The translations under genes were made by a program, and so were the position numbers. A stretch of DNA of 64,000 nucleotides from Oscillatoriaceae cyanobacterium Prado104 (lineage in GTDB: Bacteria; Cyanobacteriota; Cyanobacteriia; Cyanobacteriales; Microcoleaceae): positions 172,747 through 236,746 of the forward strand of contig JALOON010000006.1 of the NCBI GenBank assembly GCA_025454405.1. The letters run 5' to 3'. Below the pieces are notes generated by a model. It was not told the origin of the DNA. It saw only the letters and a program-made list of their open reading frames with translations, and made no database searches. Positions 62,403 to 64,000 of the stretch are shown here, piece after piece; position 1 is the stretch's first letter, and the number at the start of each line of letters is the position of its first letter.

Positions 62403-63757
62403 TAGGCTGTAATCATTTCTGAAGGTTTAGCATATTCGTTCAAGCCAATGGCATATTTATCTAAGTCGTTTTCAAATATGAAAGGTGAATGTGTTACAGC
62501 TAAAAGAAAATCGCATTTACCTGAATTGACAATATCAGGTAATAAAGTTCTTTGCCAAAGCATTGACAATGATAACTCGGGTTCATCAAAAAGTACAATA
62601 AATCGTTTGTCATTTTCTGAAAGATATATTTTGGAAAACATTGAAATAATTTGCTTTTCTCCTGACGAAAGCTTACTTAATGCAATCTCAGAAGAATTTC
62701 GGTCCGATCTAATAAATATTTTAATAGCACTTTCATCATAAAATACCTTCTTATTAATCAAATATTGATTGCAAACATCTCGAAATTTTTTAACTGAGTT
62801 ATCGAGTTCTTTTTGGGAAGAGTAAATCTCGATCAATTTCTTTAAGAAAAAATTGAGAGAGGTATCTTTGGGTTTTGCTTCTTTATTTAAAAGTAGTTCT
62901 CTAATTCGGTATTTTTTGTTGTCTGAAATTCTAGTTCCCACACGGGATAATAAAATTTCAACATCATTATCTTCAATTTTTTGCAAGAAATCACTATCTG
63001 TTTCATCTTCTTCATCTTCTATCAGTTGACTGAGAATTTCCGAAGACATTTCTGAAAAACCTTCTTTTAAAAGTCGATCGATCGTATTTTGAATGTCATC
63101 AAAACGTTTTTGGACATCATTCATACCAAATTGGATAAGTGTATTTTCTTGATTTAAGATTTCATCATCACTACTGTAACCGAGATTATATAAATCTTCT
63201 TCAACGCGCCTATAGGTTGGAAAATACATAATATCACTACCTTCAATGCCTGATTCAATTTCTCGCTTGCAATCGGCAAAGAATAGGCTGGATTCTTTAT
63301 TGATTTCTAAATTTTCCAGACAGCGCAATACAAGAGGAATAGGAATTGTCCGATATTTGGAATTATATTCAAATTCAGCCTCTAATTTTCTCCTGTTACC
63401 TTTGATTTTGGTGAACCGATTTTTGAGCATTTCAAGCTGGGAATAACCAAAGCGCTCTATAAAATTTTTAAGCACTGGGTTATCGTCAATTTCCTGCTGG
63501 ATAAATTCATCTATCTTGGATTTAGAGATTTCTATAGAATTTCCTTGACGAAATTCTAAAATTAATTTATCGAAGTCGAATTCACCCAGCCTAAAAAAAT
63601 TTCTGGTCAATGTGTAATAAAAAAGATTTAAGACTTGAGTTTTTCCAAGCCCGTTTTCTCCAACAAGGATTTTTATACTATCCTCAAAAGGAATGCGAAC
63701 GTTATCTGTGCCGAACAGACCAAGCACTGAAAAGGATTTTATATTACTTGTGCTCAT
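62402..63757 (-). CDS. AAA-family ATPase, probable PARIS AriA
   Basis: 451 residues. Walker A GENGLGKT (33-40), signature LSKLSSGEKQIISMFSKIYL (about 371-390), Walker B FIVLFDEPELSL, and D-loop/H-region LLAVTHSPFIFEND near residues 420-430. The middle (about 80-350) is a long helical insert. This is the ABC/SMC-like ATPase type known as AAA_15 or AAA_21. It is followed without gap by DUF4435. In PARIS, AriA (ATPase) binds phage anti-restriction proteins and releases AriB. Resemblance to other OLD-like pairs means other defence types remain possible. The 5' side lies beside a palindromic repeat and the gyrA end. Confidence 0.78.
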   Translation of the reverse strand: MSTSNIKSFSVLGLFGTDNVRIPFEDSIKILVGENGLGKTQVLNLFYYTLTRNFFRLGEFDFDKLILEFRQGNSIEISKSKIDEFIQQEIDDNPVLKNFIERFGYSQLEMLKNRFTKIKGNRRKLEAEFEYNSKYRTIPIPLVLRCLENLEINKESSLFFADCKREIESGIEGSDIMYFPTYRRVEEDLYNLGYSSDDEILNQENTLIQFGMNDVQKRFDDIQNTIDRLLKEGFSEMSSEILSQLIEDEEDETDSDFLQKIEDNDVEILLSRVGTRISDNKKYRIRELLLNKEAKPKDTSLNFFLKKLIEIYSSQKELDNSVKKFRDVCNQYLINKKVFYDESAIKIFIRSDRNSSEIALSKLSSGEKQIISMFSKIYLSENDKRFIVLFDEPELSLSMLWQRTLLPDIVNSGKCDFLLAVTHSPFIFENDLDKYAIGLNEYAKPSEMITA

Positions 63758-63795
63758 TTGATTCTCCTATTGATTATAGCCGCAAAATAAAGGCA

Positions 63796-63820
63796 GTAAG
63801 GTGCGCAGCGCGCACCCTAC
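63796..63820. repeat. GTGCGC palindromic repeat, copy 4
   Basis: GTAAGGTGCGCAGCGCGCAC followed by CCTAC, between the ATPase start and the gyrA stop. With copy 3 (61379) it frames the defence-like pair on both sides. Confidence 0.8.
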
Positions 63821-63826
63821 AAACTG

Positions 63827-64000
63827 CTATTCTTCTGCCACTTCCTCCGATTCAGATTCTTCGATCGATTCTTCACCAGAAGGCGGCACTAAAGCCACAG
63901 CCACGATCGAATCATCCTCATCCAAACGCTGCACCCGCACGCCCGTAGCAGTCCGCGATTGCGTGGAAATTGCACTCACCGCCTGACGGATAATAATTCC
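63827..64000 (-). CDS. gyrA: DNA gyrase subunit A, C-terminal end (partial)
   Basis: The minus strand reads GIIIRQAVSAISTQSRTATG, then VRVQRLDEDDSIVAVALVPP, ending with an acidic tail (SGEESIEESESEEVAEE) and stop TAG (complement at 63827-63829). The QSRTATGVRVQRL segment is characteristic of the end of the GyrA C-terminal beta-propeller. 57 residues lie inside the window. The C-terminal acidic tail is a known GyrA feature. The rest of the gene lies to the right. Confidence 0.85.
   Translation of the reverse strand, partial: GIIIRQAVSAISTQSRTATGVRVQRLDEDDSIVAVALVPPSGEESIEESESEEVAEE

Overview
The window looks like a chromosomal segment of a filamentous, non-marine cyanobacterium of the Oscillatoriales type (Microcoleus/Oscillatoria/Phormidium-like). 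The basis is the very frequent HIP1-type octamer and GATCG-rich words, the many short tandem repeats between genes (heptamers reading AATCTAA, TTGACAG, AAGAAGG and TTTTGAG), and a gene set typical of cyanobacteria: CtpB, a DUF3082 membrane protein, a GUN4-domain protein, a KaiC-like ATPase, a cyanobacterial-type ethylene-binding histidine kinase and a large GH15-like protein. No rRNA, tRNA or CRISPR array was recognised.

Layout. 1-13.5 kb: partial aldo/keto reductase, ABC-2-type permease, radical SAM/SPASM-like protein, cupin, galactokinase, rsmA, ethylene-receptor-like kinase, ispE, DUF3082, two overlapping DUF488 genes, a dual-OB-like protein, a coiled-coil repeat protein and a Phd-like antitoxin. 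13.7-22.5 kb: metH, a VapBC-like pair, a double-domain KaiC-like ATPase followed by a REC/histidine kinase, then decayed gene remnants and a small HAD protein. 22.7-30.2 kb: two tandem paralogues of a large secreted TPS-type exoprotein, with a TnpB element between them; the upstream-most paralogue is frameshifted. 30.8-41.5 kb: ctpB, an SDH-type Clp-fold protease, DUF4336, a truncated rhodanese, two glycosyltransferases, a TPR protein and a large membrane-anchored protein. 42-48.9 kb: a 49-residue ORF, upp, two DUF4360 paralogues separated by a regular 80-bp repeat array, and an OmpR-type response regulator, histidine kinase and cysteine-dioxygenase-like cluster. 49.4-51.6 kb: a secreted redox cluster (thioredoxin-like, CcdA-like, YHS protein) whose two secreted members share NPCA(S/G)K motifs. 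51.9-61.4 kb: GUN4-domain protein, Uma2-family nuclease with 14-residue repeats, gnd, MOSC protein, GH15-like protein and a WecG/TagA glycosyltransferase. 61.5-63.8 kb: an AAA-ATPase/DUF4435 gene pair with the architecture of the PARIS anti-phage system, followed by the 3' end of gyrA.

The most interesting points are the PARIS-like pair, the KaiC-like ATPase with altered catalytic and phosphosite residues and a partner kinase, the Cys-motif redox cluster, the DUF4360 duplication with its ordered 80-bp array, and several families of palindromic, MITE-like repeats. Several start codons were moved downstream of the longest frame because that frame runs through intergenic tandem repeats.
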